Shown: positions 41,204 through 48,300 of the stretch, one piece after another | Numbering within the stretch: position 1 is the first letter of the stretch | How the letters are laid out: the number at the start of each line of letters is the position of its first letter | Assembly: GCF_036182465.1 (NCBI RefSeq) | Contig: NZ_CP108081.1 | Coordinates: 6,076,001-6,140,000 of the forward strand | Direction of reading: 5' to 3' | Source of the DNA: Streptomyces sp. NBC_00258 | GTDB taxonomy: Bacteria > Actinomycetota > Actinomycetes > Streptomycetales > Streptomycetaceae | DNA length: 64,000 bases | Notes under the pieces: generated by a model | Told to the model about the DNA's origin: nothing | Databases searched by the model: none | Seen by the model: only the letters and a program-made list of their open reading frames with translations | Translations under genes and position numbers: made by a program

Positions 41204-41880
41204 GCGTTGACCAGCTTCTTGAGGATCGAGGTGAAGAAGGGGAGGCCGTCGGTGCGGCCCGAACCGATGAGCGGCTCGACGGCGTGCTCGGGGTGCGGCA
41301 TGAGGCCCACCACGTTGCCGGCCTCGTTCGTGATGCCGGCGATGTCCCGCAGCGAGCCGTTCGGGTTGAAGTCCACGTACCGGAACGCGACCCGGCCCTC
41401 CGCCTCCAGCATGTCGAGCGTGTGCTCGTCGGCGACGTACCGCCCGTCCATGTTCTTCAGCGGGATGTGGATCTCCTGGCCGGACTCGTAGTCGGCGGTC
41501 CAGGACGTCTCCGCGTTCTCCACCCGCAGCTTCTGGTCACGGCAGATGAAGTGCAGGTGGTCGTTGCCGAGCATCCCGCCCGGGAGGAGATGGGCCTCGG
41601 TGAGGATCTGGAAGCCGTTGCAGATGCCTAGCACCGGCATTCCCGACTTCGCCTGCTCAATCACGGTCTCCATCACCGGCGAGAAGCGCGAGATCGCACC
41701 TGCGCGCAGATAGTCGCCGTACGAGAAACCGCCGGGCAGCACCACGGCGTCGACCTGCTTGAGGTCCTTGTCCTTGTGCCAGAGAGCGACGGGTTCGGCA
41801 CCGGCGAGCTTGATCGCGCGCTGGGTGTCCCGGTCGTCGAGGCTTCCCGGGAAAGTGACGACGCCAATACGAGCGGTCAC
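41200..41880 (-). CDS. purQ: Phosphoribosylformylglycinamidine synthase, glutaminase subunit
   Basis: A 226-residue class-I glutamine amidotransferase supplying ammonia to PurL. The nucleophile lies in 'PVLGICNGFQIL' near residue 86, and the His-Glu pair in 'MPHPEHAVEPL' near 200. The start overlaps the purS stop by four bases and its stop overlaps the purL start, so the three are translationally coupled. Confidence 0.97.
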   Translation of the reverse strand: MTARIGVVTFPGSLDDRDTQRAIKLAGAEPVALWHKDKDLKQVDAVVLPGGFSYGDYLRAGAISRFSPVMETVIEQAKSGMPVLGICNGFQILTEAHLLPGGMLGNDHLHFICRDQKLRVENAETSWTADYESGQEIHIPLKNMDGRYVADEHTLDMLEAEGRVAFRYVDFNPNGSLRDIAGITNEAGNVVGLMPHPEHAVEPLIGSGRTDGLPFFTSILKKLVNA

Positions 41881-42140
41881 TTTCCTGCCTCCGCGACTTC
41901 CTCGACCTTGACGGTGAAGTCCTCGATCACGGTGTTGGCGAGGAAGGATTCCGCAAGTTCATGGATGCGGGCGAGGGCGGCTTCGTCCACCGGTCCGTCC
42001 ACTTCCAGTTCGAATCGCTTTCCCTGACGTACGTCGGCGATGCCTTCGAAACCGAGGCGCGGCAGTGCACGCTGCACCGCCTGGCCCTGGGGGTCGAGGA
42101 TCTCCGGCTTGAGCATGACGTCGACTACGACGCGTGCCAC
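41877..42140 (-). CDS. purS: Phosphoribosylformylglycinamidine synthase subunit PurS
   Basis: An 87-residue PurS, the bridging subunit of the PurLQS complex: 'VDVMLKPEILDPQGQAVQRALPRLGF' and 'VRQGKRFELEVDG' are family signatures. GTG 42140 is chosen over GTG 42146 because GGGAG sits five bases before it and overlaps the other. It starts the purSQL operon; two overlapping palindromes with TCTAC/GTAGA half sites lie 57-85 bases upstream. Confidence 0.95.
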   Translation of the reverse strand: MARVVVDVMLKPEILDPQGQAVQRALPRLGFEGIADVRQGKRFELEVDGPVDEAALARIHELAESFLANTVIEDFTVKVEEVAEAGK

Positions 42141-42196
42141 TGGCACTCCCGGTGTGTGGTGCTGAGCAGGTTCGTTCAGACTACCCGTACAAAATT

Positions 42197-42225
42197 TCTA
42201 CGCGGGTAGATTCGTAGGAATCTAC
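42197..42225 (-). promoter_or_regulatory. Overlapping palindromes in the purSQL promoter region
   Basis: TCTACGCGGGTAGA (42197-42210) and GTAGATTCGTAGGAATCTAC (42206-42225) share the half site GTAGA/TCTAC; the second has perfect 8-base arms. The region is AT-rich and lies between purS (minus) and lsrL (plus), nearer purS. It is a good operator candidate; I know of no regulator to assign. Confidence 0.55.
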
Positions 42226-42510
42226 GTGATGGCCATCACGATTCCGCATCGAGACGCTATCGACCGGGGATGAAGGGGCTACCTTCACGAAAAATCCTGG
42301 GAAAGATCCGGATCAGGACCCGGTCTCCTATTGCCTTGAGACACGCCAAGAGATTTAGTCGAGCTTCACATTGGATTGCCGGGCACTGTACAAAGGAATT
42401 GGCAATAGCCGATACTTTGCCCAATCGCCCATAAAAACAGCCGGACAGTCGGCATCTCCGCACGTCATCACGTGTCGCTGGAGAGGTGCCGCACGAAGGG
42501 ACCGATATTC
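42226..42510. other. Remainder of the divergent purS-lsrL region
   Basis: No gene. The AT-rich stretch 42340-42440 should hold the lsrL promoter; TTGCCGG... and AATAGCC candidates are present but not convincing. GAAGGG (42495-42500) is the ribosome site for lsrL. Confidence 0.4.
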
Positions 42511-42828
42511 GTGGCGCAGCGTGTCGTAGTCACTCTCTTCGACGACATCGACGGCTCGGAAGCGGCGGAAACGATCGCCTTCGGTCTGGACGGCAAGTCG
42601 TACGAGATCGACCTGAATCAAGCCAATGCCAAGAAACTGCGTAGGGCGCTGGAGCCGTACCTGGAGGCCGGCCGCAAGCGGTCCCGGTCCGGCAAGGCGT
42701 ACCGGCAGACCGCCGTTGCGCCCGATCCGGCGGCCGTTCGGGCGTGGGCCCAGTCGCACAAGATGGAGGTGCCCGCTCGGGGGCGGATCCCCAAGCGGGT
42801 GTATGAGGCGTTCAGCGCCGCGCAGTGA
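42511..42828 (+). CDS. lsrL: Lsr2-like nucleoid protein
   Basis: A 105-residue Lsr2 family protein. The N-terminal dimerisation domain begins 'VAQRVVVTLFDDIDGSEAAETIAFGLDGKSYEIDL' and the C-terminal DNA-binding domain has the AT-hook-like Arg-Gly-Arg in 'EVPARGRIPKRVYEAF'. Lsr2 proteins bind AT-rich DNA and silence foreign genes; Streptomyces has two paralogues, and the copy beside purSQL is LsrL. GTG 42511 gives the conserved N-terminus, with GAAGGG ten bases upstream. Confidence 0.93.
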   Translation: MAQRVVVTLFDDIDGSEAAETIAFGLDGKSYEIDLNQANAKKLRRALEPYLEAGRKRSRSGKAYRQTAVAPDPAAVRAWAQSHKMEVPARGRIPKRVYEAFSAAQ

Positions 42829-42868
42829 CCCCCTGGGGAGGCGTGGCTTCCGCATGTTGGTGGGTGGG

Positions 42869-42945
42869 TGCGGGTTCGACTGGGCTGGTCGCGCCCACGC
42901 GGCGGAGCCGCACATCGATACAGTCCCGCGCCCCTTACGGGGCTC
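42869..42945 (+). repeat. Intergenic repeat B, full copy
   Basis: CGGGTTCGACTGGGCTGGTC, CGCCCACGCGGCGGAGCCGC and CCCGCGCCCCTTACGGGG correspond in order to the copy at 32839-32915. Its ends match repeat A, as if B were A with an insertion. Confidence 0.65.
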
Positions 42946-43066
42946 GGGCCCTCCGGAAGCCTTCATCCGGCCCTGGGAGCAGCCGACTTGCGTAGTACCC
43001 CTGCTGATCAGCTAGAGTCTGGAGCACGCCGAGGGGCAAGGCCGAAAGGCCCGGTCCCGGAGTCAC

Positions 43067-43138
43067 GCGGGTGTAGTTCAGTAGTAGAACATCCCCCTTC
43101 CAGGGGGAAGGCGCAGTGTGCAATTCCTGTCACCCGCT
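43067..43138 (+). tRNA. tRNA-Gly (TCC)
   Basis: Acceptor GCGGGTG/CACCCGC, anticodon loop CTTCCAG (TCC), T-loop with GCAATTCC, discriminator T. The T-arm is slightly irregular (TGTGC/...CCTGT), as is usual for this isoacceptor. Confidence 0.9.
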
Positions 43139-43219
43139 CTGCACTGCCGGTCTGGTCAGCGTTTTCGATCAGGTAGGCTGGTGCCTGCGCCGATCGGTGA
43201 GAGCCGGTCGGAGGCAAAT

Positions 43220-43295
43220 GCGGACGTAGCTCAGTTGGTAGAGCGCAACCTTGCCAAGGTTGAGGTCGCCAGTTCGAACCTGGTCGTCCGCTCCA
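43220..43295 (+). tRNA. tRNA-Gly (GCC), copy 1, CCA encoded
   Basis: Acceptor GCGGACG/CGTCCGC, anticodon loop TTGCCAA (GCC), T-loop GTTCGAACC, discriminator T, CCA encoded. Identical to the copy at 47171-47246. Confidence 0.94.
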
Positions 43296-43301
43296 GTAAG
43301 T

Positions 43302-43330
43302 AAGGCCCCGGTCATCACGATCGGGGCCTT
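43302..43330 (+). terminator. Terminator after tRNA-Gly copy 1
   Basis: AAGGCCCCGGTC and GATCGGGGCCTT pair around ATCAC (one G-U), followed by TCTCTTG. The same element follows tRNA-Gly copy 2. Confidence 0.9.
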
Positions 43331-43424
43331 TCTCTTGTGCCGGGACCGTCCGTCTGACATTTGTCATGTTCAGCGATGACAGCGCGCACTGCTCCGGCCC
43401 GTCGGCGACGGGGAGGCTTGTCTC

Positions 43425-44387
43425 ATGAACACGAACGAGCACGTGATCGAGGTCACGGATCTACGACGTGTGTACGGGGGAGAGTTCGAGGCGGTCCGGG
43501 GGGTGTCCTTCTCCGTCGGCCGCGGGGAGCTGTTCGCGCTCCTCGGGACCAACGGCGCGGGCAAGACCTCCACCGTCGAACTGCTCGAAGGGCTCGCCCC
43601 GCCGTCCGGCGGCCAGGTGCGCGTCCTCGGCCACGATCCGTACACCGAACGCGCCAAGGTGCGCCCGCACATCGGCGTCATGCTCCAGGAGGGCGGCTTC
43701 TCGTCCGAGCTGACGGTCGCGGAGACCGTACGGATGTGGGCGGGCTGCACGAGCGGGGCCCGGCCGGAGCGCGAGGCACTGGCGCTGGTCGGCCTGTCGC
43801 GCCGGGCCGCCGTACGCGTGAAGCAGCTGTCCGGGGGCGAGAAGCGGCGCCTGGACCTGGCGTGCGCGATCCTCGGGCGGCCCGAGGTTCTCTTCCTGGA
43901 CGAGCCGACGACCGGACTCGACGCCGAAGGGCGCCAGGAGACCTGGGAGTTGGTGCGCGAGCTGCGCGAGACGGGCACCACCGTGGTGCTGACCACGCAC
44001 TACCTGGAGGAGGCGGAAGGGCTCGCCGACCGGCTCGCGATCCTGCACGCCGGGCGCATCGCCGTCTCCGGTACTCCGGCCGAGGTGACCGCCTCCCAGC
44101 CGGCCCGGATCTCCTTCGAGCTGCCCGCCGGTTACTTCCCCGGCGATCTGCCGCCGCTCGCCTCGCTCGGGATCACCGGCCACGAGATGGAGGGCCGGAC
44201 ACTCCGGCTGCAGACGCTGGAACTCCAGCGGGCCGCCACCGAGCTCCTCGTGTGGGCCCAGCGGGCGGGGGTCGAGCTACGGGGGCTCGACGTCCGGTCG
44301 GGGTCCCTGGAGGAGGCGTTCCTGCGGATAGCCCGTGAGGCGTCGCAGACGTCGGAGATGACGGCGGAGAAGGAGCGTGTGGCATGA
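43425..44387 (+). CDS. ABC transporter ATP-binding protein
   Basis: A 320-residue ATPase of the ABC-2/DrrA-like export type. Walker A 'LGTNGAGKTSTVELLEG' near residue 41, signature 'LSGGEKRRLDLACAIL' near 137, Walker B 'EVLFLDEPTTGLD' near 157 and the H-loop 'TTHYLEEAEGLADR' near 190. The 80-residue C-terminal domain is typical of drug and lipid exporters. It starts a four-gene operon (ATPase, permease, histidine kinase, response regulator); its stop overlaps the permease start by four bases. Confidence 0.92.
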   Translation: MNTNEHVIEVTDLRRVYGGEFEAVRGVSFSVGRGELFALLGTNGAGKTSTVELLEGLAPPSGGQVRVLGHDPYTERAKVRPHIGVMLQEGGFSSELTVAETVRMWAGCTSGARPEREALALVGLSRRAAVRVKQLSGGEKRRLDLACAILGRPEVLFLDEPTTGLDAEGRQETWELVRELRETGTTVVLTTHYLEEAEGLADRLAILHAGRIAVSGTPAEVTASQPARISFELPAGYFPGDLPPLASLGITGHEMEGRTLRLQTLELQRAATELLVWAQRAGVELRGLDVRSGSLEEAFLRIAREASQTSEMTAEKERVA

Positions 44388-45190
44388 GCGCGGAGACTGT
44401 GACCAACACCGCACAGGCTGGCCCGACCGCGACCGCCGCACGGCGGATGACGGCCCTCGCACGGGCCGAACTGACGCTGCTCGGCCGCAGCAAGGCCACG
44501 TTCTTCGCGGCCCTGTTCGTGCCGCTGATCATGCCGTTCAGCCTTCGCGGGGCGGTCGAGGACATGGACCTGGCGGATGCGGGGCTCTCGGTCGGCTCGG
44601 TCATCCTGCCCTCCGCCGTCGGCTTCTCCCTGCTCTTCGCCGTCTACAGCTCGCTGGTGAGCGTCTACGCCGCCCGGCGTGAGGAGCTGGTGCTCAAGCG
44701 GCTGCGCACCGGGGAGCTGCGGGACGTGGAGATCCTGGCGGGTGCCGCGCTGCCGTCGGTCCTGATCGGCCTCGTGCAGTGCGTGGTCCTGACGATCGCG
44801 TGCGCGGCACTCCTGGACGTGGGAGCGCCCGAGGCACCGCACCTCGCCGTCCTGGGTCTGCTGCTGGGACTCGTGATGTGGCCCGCCATCGCGGCCGTCG
44901 TCGCGAGCTTCAGCAAGAGCCTGGAAGGCGCCCAGGTCGCGGCGATGCCGTTGCTGCTCGTGTCGATGATGGGTTCCGGCACCTTCATCCCGTTCGAGCT
45001 CATGCCCGACCGGCTCGCCGCCGTCTGCGAACTGCTCCCGCTGTCCCCGGTGATCACGCTCATCCGCGGTGGCTGGACCGGAGACCTCGGCGCGTACGAC
45101 GCCCTGGGCGCCATCGCCACAGCAGTGGCCTGGCTCGTGCTCTCGGTGTTTGCTGTACAGCGGTGGTTCCGCTGGGAGCCACGGCACTGA
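44384..45190 (+). CDS. ABC-2 type permease
   Basis: A 268-residue membrane protein with six hydrophobic helices, the usual form of the ABC-2 permease that pairs with DrrA-like ATPases. The first helix 'KATFFAALFVPLIMPFSLRG' and the conserved 'RREELVLKRLRTGELRD' coupling segment are visible. It is coupled by a four-base overlap to the ATPase gene. Substrate unknown; the adjoining kinase/regulator pair probably senses either the substrate or membrane state. Confidence 0.88.
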   Translation: MSAETVTNTAQAGPTATAARRMTALARAELTLLGRSKATFFAALFVPLIMPFSLRGAVEDMDLADAGLSVGSVILPSAVGFSLLFAVYSSLVSVYAARREELVLKRLRTGELRDVEILAGAALPSVLIGLVQCVVLTIACAALLDVGAPEAPHLAVLGLLLGLVMWPAIAAVVASFSKSLEGAQVAAMPLLLVSMMGSGTFIPFELMPDRLAAVCELLPLSPVITLIRGGWTGDLGAYDALGAIATAVAWLVLSVFAVQRWFRWEPRH

Positions 45191-45213
45191 ACGGCGACAA
45201 GGCAGGAGCGGGT

Positions 45214-46530
45214 ATGCGCGGGCCGGGGGCCTGGTGGCACGGGAAGACGACGCCGGCGAAGGTCGAGACGTACACCCGGTGGTCCTTCCACAGCTTCGCG
45301 CTGGTCGAGGTGTGCGCGATCGGGCTGCCGGCCTTCGGCGAGCTGAGGATGCCAATCGCCCTCTGGGTGTTCCTGATGGCGTGCGGGCACGGGCTGCTGG
45401 GTTCGGCGACCGCGTCCCGGGGGCTCGACTGGACGTGCGGTCGCCGTGAGCAACCCGTACGACTGCTCGTGGTGTTCGGTGCCCTCACCGCGCTGCTCGG
45501 GATCGGGGCACTCGCGCTCTCCGAGCACGGGCCGGGCGGCGACAAGATGGAGAGCACCATGGGCGTGTTCTTCATCGTGGTGGTGCCCTACGGGCTCGGC
45601 CTCATGACGCTCGGGATGTACCGACGGCACGTACTGATGCTTCTGGCCGGCTTCACCGCGGGTGCCGGGGTCACTTCGTTCCTGGTCGGGATGCCCGCGT
45701 ACAGCGTGCCGGCCCTGATGGCCGGGGTGCTGCTGCTCGGCGGGTTCCTCTGTCTCGCCTCCCTCTTCTCGGTGTGGCTGCTCAAAGCCGTGCTCGAACT
45801 CGACGTGGCCCGCGAGACCCGTACCCGCCTCGCGGTCGCCGAGGAGCGGCTGCGCTTCGGGCGCGACCTGCACGACGTGATGGGCCGCAACCTCGCGGTG
45901 ATCGCCCTGAAGAGCGAGCTGGCCGTCCAGCTCGCCCGGCGCGAACGGCCCGAGGCCGTGGAGCAGATGATCGAGGTGCAGCGGATCGCCCGCGAGTCGC
46001 AGAAGGAGGTCCGCGAGGTCGTACGCGGCTACCGCGAGGTCGACCTCGGCGTCGAACTCCTGGGCGCGCAGGGCGTGCTGACCGCGGCCGGAGTCGAGTG
46101 CACGGTGACCGGATCCGCGTCGGAGCTGCCCTCGGCGGTCCAGTCGGCGCTCGGCTGGGTCGTACGGGAGGCGACCACGAACGTGCTGCGGCACGGGGAC
46201 GCGGGGCACTGCCGGGTGTCACTGGGGGTGGAGGGGACCCGCGTGGTCCTGACCGTGGAGAACGACGGGGTGGAGAGGGACAGGGTGCCGAGTACGCCCA
46301 CCAGCAAGGGGTCCGGCCTCGCCGGGCTGCGGGAGCGGTTGTCCGCGGTGGACGGGACGCTGGAGGCGGGGCCGGTCGACGGTGACCGGTTCCGGGTGGT
46401 GGCCGAGGTTCCGCTGCCTCCGGCGGCCACCTCCTCGTCGCCCATGTCGCGGCCGCCGTCCACGTCACCACCGCCGTCCTCTTCCCCGTCTTCCGCCCCG
46501 CGCACCGTGAACGAAGAGGTCGCCCCATGA
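45214..46530 (+). CDS. Sensor histidine kinase, NarL/DesK type
   Basis: A 438-residue membrane kinase. Six hydrophobic segments fill residues about 25-195; then HisKA_3 'ERLRFGRDLHDVMGRNLAVIALKSELA' with the phospho-acceptor His220, and a HATPase domain with 'VVREATTNVLRHG' and 'GSGLAGLRERLSAVDG'. The C-terminal 45 residues are Ser/Pro-rich. ATG 45214 has AGGAG five bases upstream. It has the architecture of DesK (a membrane-fluidity sensor), and the ABC exporter next door suggests a membrane-stress or drug response. Confidence 0.9.
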   Translation: MRGPGAWWHGKTTPAKVETYTRWSFHSFALVEVCAIGLPAFGELRMPIALWVFLMACGHGLLGSATASRGLDWTCGRREQPVRLLVVFGALTALLGIGALALSEHGPGGDKMESTMGVFFIVVVPYGLGLMTLGMYRRHVLMLLAGFTAGAGVTSFLVGMPAYSVPALMAGVLLLGGFLCLASLFSVWLLKAVLELDVARETRTRLAVAEERLRFGRDLHDVMGRNLAVIALKSELAVQLARRERPEAVEQMIEVQRIARESQKEVREVVRGYREVDLGVELLGAQGVLTAAGVECTVTGSASELPSAVQSALGWVVREATTNVLRHGDAGHCRVSLGVEGTRVVLTVENDGVERDRVPSTPTSKGSGLAGLRERLSAVDGTLEAGPVDGDRFRVVAEVPLPPAATSSSPMSRPPSTSPPPSSSPSSAPRTVNEEVAP

Positions 46531-47147
46531 CGCCCGTACGCCCCATCCGGCTGCTGCTCGCCGACGACGAGCACCTCATCCGGGGGGCGCTCGCCGCGCT
46601 GCTCGGGCTCGAGGACGACCTGCTGGTGGTGGCGGAGGCGGCCAGTGGGCCCGAGGCGCTGGCGATGGCCAGGGCCCACGAACCCGACGTGGCGGTACTG
46701 GATCTCCAGATGCCCGGGGCCGACGGTGTGAGGGTCGCCACATCGCTGCGGGGCGAACTGCCCGCGTGCCGGGTGCTGATCGTGACCAGTCACGGGCGGC
46801 CGGGCCATCTGAAGCGGGCGCTTGCGGCGGGTGTGCGCGGGTTCGTCCCGAAGACCGTCAGCGCGCAGCGGCTCGCGGAGATCATCCGTACCGTCCATGC
46901 CGGAAACCGTTACGTCGACCCGGAGTTGGCCGCCGACGCGATCTCCTCCGGGGACTCGCCGCTCACCGCGCGTGAGGCGGAGGTGCTGGAACTGGCCGCG
47001 GACGGGGCGCCCGTCGCGGAGATCGCGGAGCGGGCCGCGCTGTCGCAGGGGACCGTACGGAACTATCTGTCGTCGGCCGTCTCCAAGCTCGGGGTGGAGA
47101 ACCGGCACTCGGCGGTGCGTCTCGCGCGGGAGCGAGGTTGGGTATAG
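46527..47147 (+). CDS. Response regulator, NarL/LuxR family
   Basis: A 206-residue partner of the adjacent kinase, overlapping its stop by four bases. The receiver domain has the acidic pair Asp13-Asp14, phospho-acceptor Asp59 in 'HEPDVAVLDLQMPG', Thr in 'VLIVTSHG' and Lys in 'VPKTVS'. The C-terminal LuxR-type helix-turn-helix is 'LTAREAEVLELAADGAPVAEIAERAALSQGTVRNYLSSAVSKLGVENR'. It probably controls the ABC genes of its own operon. tRNA-Gly follows 23 bases after the stop. Confidence 0.92.
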   Translation: MTPVRPIRLLLADDEHLIRGALAALLGLEDDLLVVAEAASGPEALAMARAHEPDVAVLDLQMPGADGVRVATSLRGELPACRVLIVTSHGRPGHLKRALAAGVRGFVPKTVSAQRLAEIIRTVHAGNRYVDPELAADAISSGDSPLTAREAEVLELAADGAPVAEIAERAALSQGTVRNYLSSAVSKLGVENRHSAVRLARERGWV

Positions 47148-47170
47148 TTGCTCTCGCGCCACGGCGCAGT

Positions 47171-47246
47171 GCGGACGTAGCTCAGTTGGTAGAGCGCAAC
47201 CTTGCCAAGGTTGAGGTCGCCAGTTCGAACCTGGTCGTCCGCTCCA
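47171..47246 (+). tRNA. tRNA-Gly (GCC), copy 2, CCA encoded
   Basis: Identical in sequence to 43220-43295. The identity continues, with three substitutions, through the terminator that follows, a direct repeat of about 110 bases that brackets the ABC/two-component operon. Confidence 0.94.
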
Positions 47247-47252
47247 GCAAGT

Positions 47253-47281
47253 AAGGCCCCGGTCATCGCGACCGGGGCCTT
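47253..47281 (+). terminator. Terminator after tRNA-Gly copy 2
   Basis: AAGGCCCCGGTC and GACCGGGGCCTT form a perfect 12-bp stem around ATCGC, followed by TCTCG. It also faces the convergent purC gene. Confidence 0.9.
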
Positions 47282-47295
47282 TCTCGTGTCTGCGC

Positions 47296-48195
47296 TCAGC
47301 TCCAGACCGTGCCCGTGAGACGCTCGTACGCCTCCACGTACTTGGCACGGGTCGCGTCCACGACCTGCTGGGGCAGGGCGGGCGGCGGCCGCTCGCTCTT
47401 GCGGTCCCAGCCTGACTCGGCGGAGGTCAGCCAGTCGCGGACGAACTGCTTGTCGAACGAGGGCTGCGCGCGGCCCGGCTCCCACTGGTCGGCGGGCCAG
47501 AAGCGGGAGGAGTCCGGGGTGAGCACCTCGTCGGCGACGACAAGCGTCTCGCCGTCGAAGCCGAACTCGAACTTCGTGTCCGCGAGGAGGATCCCGCGCT
47601 CGCGCGCGATGTCACGGCCCCGGCCGTAGACGGCGAGCGTCGCCTGGCGCAGCTGGGCCGCGGTGTCCGCGCCGACCTGGCGGGCGACCTCCTCGTACGA
47701 GACGTTCTCGTCGTGCTCGCCGACGGCGGCCTTGGTGGCCGGGGTGAAGATCGGGGCGGGCAGCTCCGAGCCGTCGCTCAGGCCCTCGGGGAGGGCGAGA
47801 CCGCAGACGGTGCGGGTCTGGTTGTACTCGACGAGCCCCGAGCCGGTGAGGTAGCCGCGGGCCACGCACTCGACCGGGGCCATCCGCAGCGACCTGCAGA
47901 CCAGGGTGCGGCCCGCCCACTCGGCGGGGGCGCCGGGCGGGAGGTCGGTGCCGAGGACGTGGTTCGGCATCAGGTCGGCGATCTGGTCGAACCACCAGAG
48001 CGAGAGCTGCGTCAGGACGCTGCCCTTGTCGGGGATCTCCGTGGGCAGCACCCAGTCGAACGCGGAGATGCGGTCGCTGGCGACCATCACGAGGTCGCCC
48101 GCCTCGTTCTGGTACAGGTCGCGCACCTTGCCGGTGTGCAGATGCACCAGACCCGGCACCTCGACGGGCTCGGGCTTTTCTACGAATCCGGACAC
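47296..48195 (-). CDS. purC: Phosphoribosylaminoimidazole-succinocarboxamide synthase
   Basis: A 299-residue SAICAR synthase. Landmarks: 'HTGKVRDLYQ' (nucleotide loop), 'SDRISAFDWVLPTEIPDKGSVL', 'PVECVARGYLTGSG' and 'LLADTKFEFGFDGETLVVADEVLTPDSSRFW'. The length is that of the single-domain longer form found in actinobacteria and yeast. GTG 48195 has GGGGAGG four bases upstream. A perfect palindrome CTCCCGTACGGGAG lies at 48232-48245, in its promoter region. Confidence 0.96.
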   Translation of the reverse strand: MSGFVEKPEPVEVPGLVHLHTGKVRDLYQNEAGDLVMVASDRISAFDWVLPTEIPDKGSVLTQLSLWWFDQIADLMPNHVLGTDLPPGAPAEWAGRTLVCRSLRMAPVECVARGYLTGSGLVEYNQTRTVCGLALPEGLSDGSELPAPIFTPATKAAVGEHDENVSYEEVARQVGADTAAQLRQATLAVYGRGRDIARERGILLADTKFEFGFDGETLVVADEVLTPDSSRFWPADQWEPGRAQPSFDKQFVRDWLTSAESGWDRKSERPPPALPQQVVDATRAKYVEAYERLTGTVWS

Positions 48196-48231
48196 GGTTC
48201 CTCCCCGTCGTTCTGGCCAACTGGGTCGATT

Positions 48232-48245
48232 CTCCCGTACGGGAG
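48232..48245. promoter_or_regulatory. Palindrome upstream of purC
   Basis: CTCCCGTACGGGAG is a perfect 14-base palindrome 37 bases above the purC start codon. It may be an operator or a leader hairpin; the sequence differs from the TCTAC-type palindromes above purS. Confidence 0.4.
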
Positions 48246-48300
48246 GAACCGGGCCGGCCAGGGGTCGGGTGTGAAGGTTCTCTGCGGGCTCTCCACGGAC

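Noticed and set aside
38849..41491. Long plus-strand open frame opposite purL and purQ
   Set aside because: Shadow of two well-conserved purine genes; no start signal and no recognisable domain.
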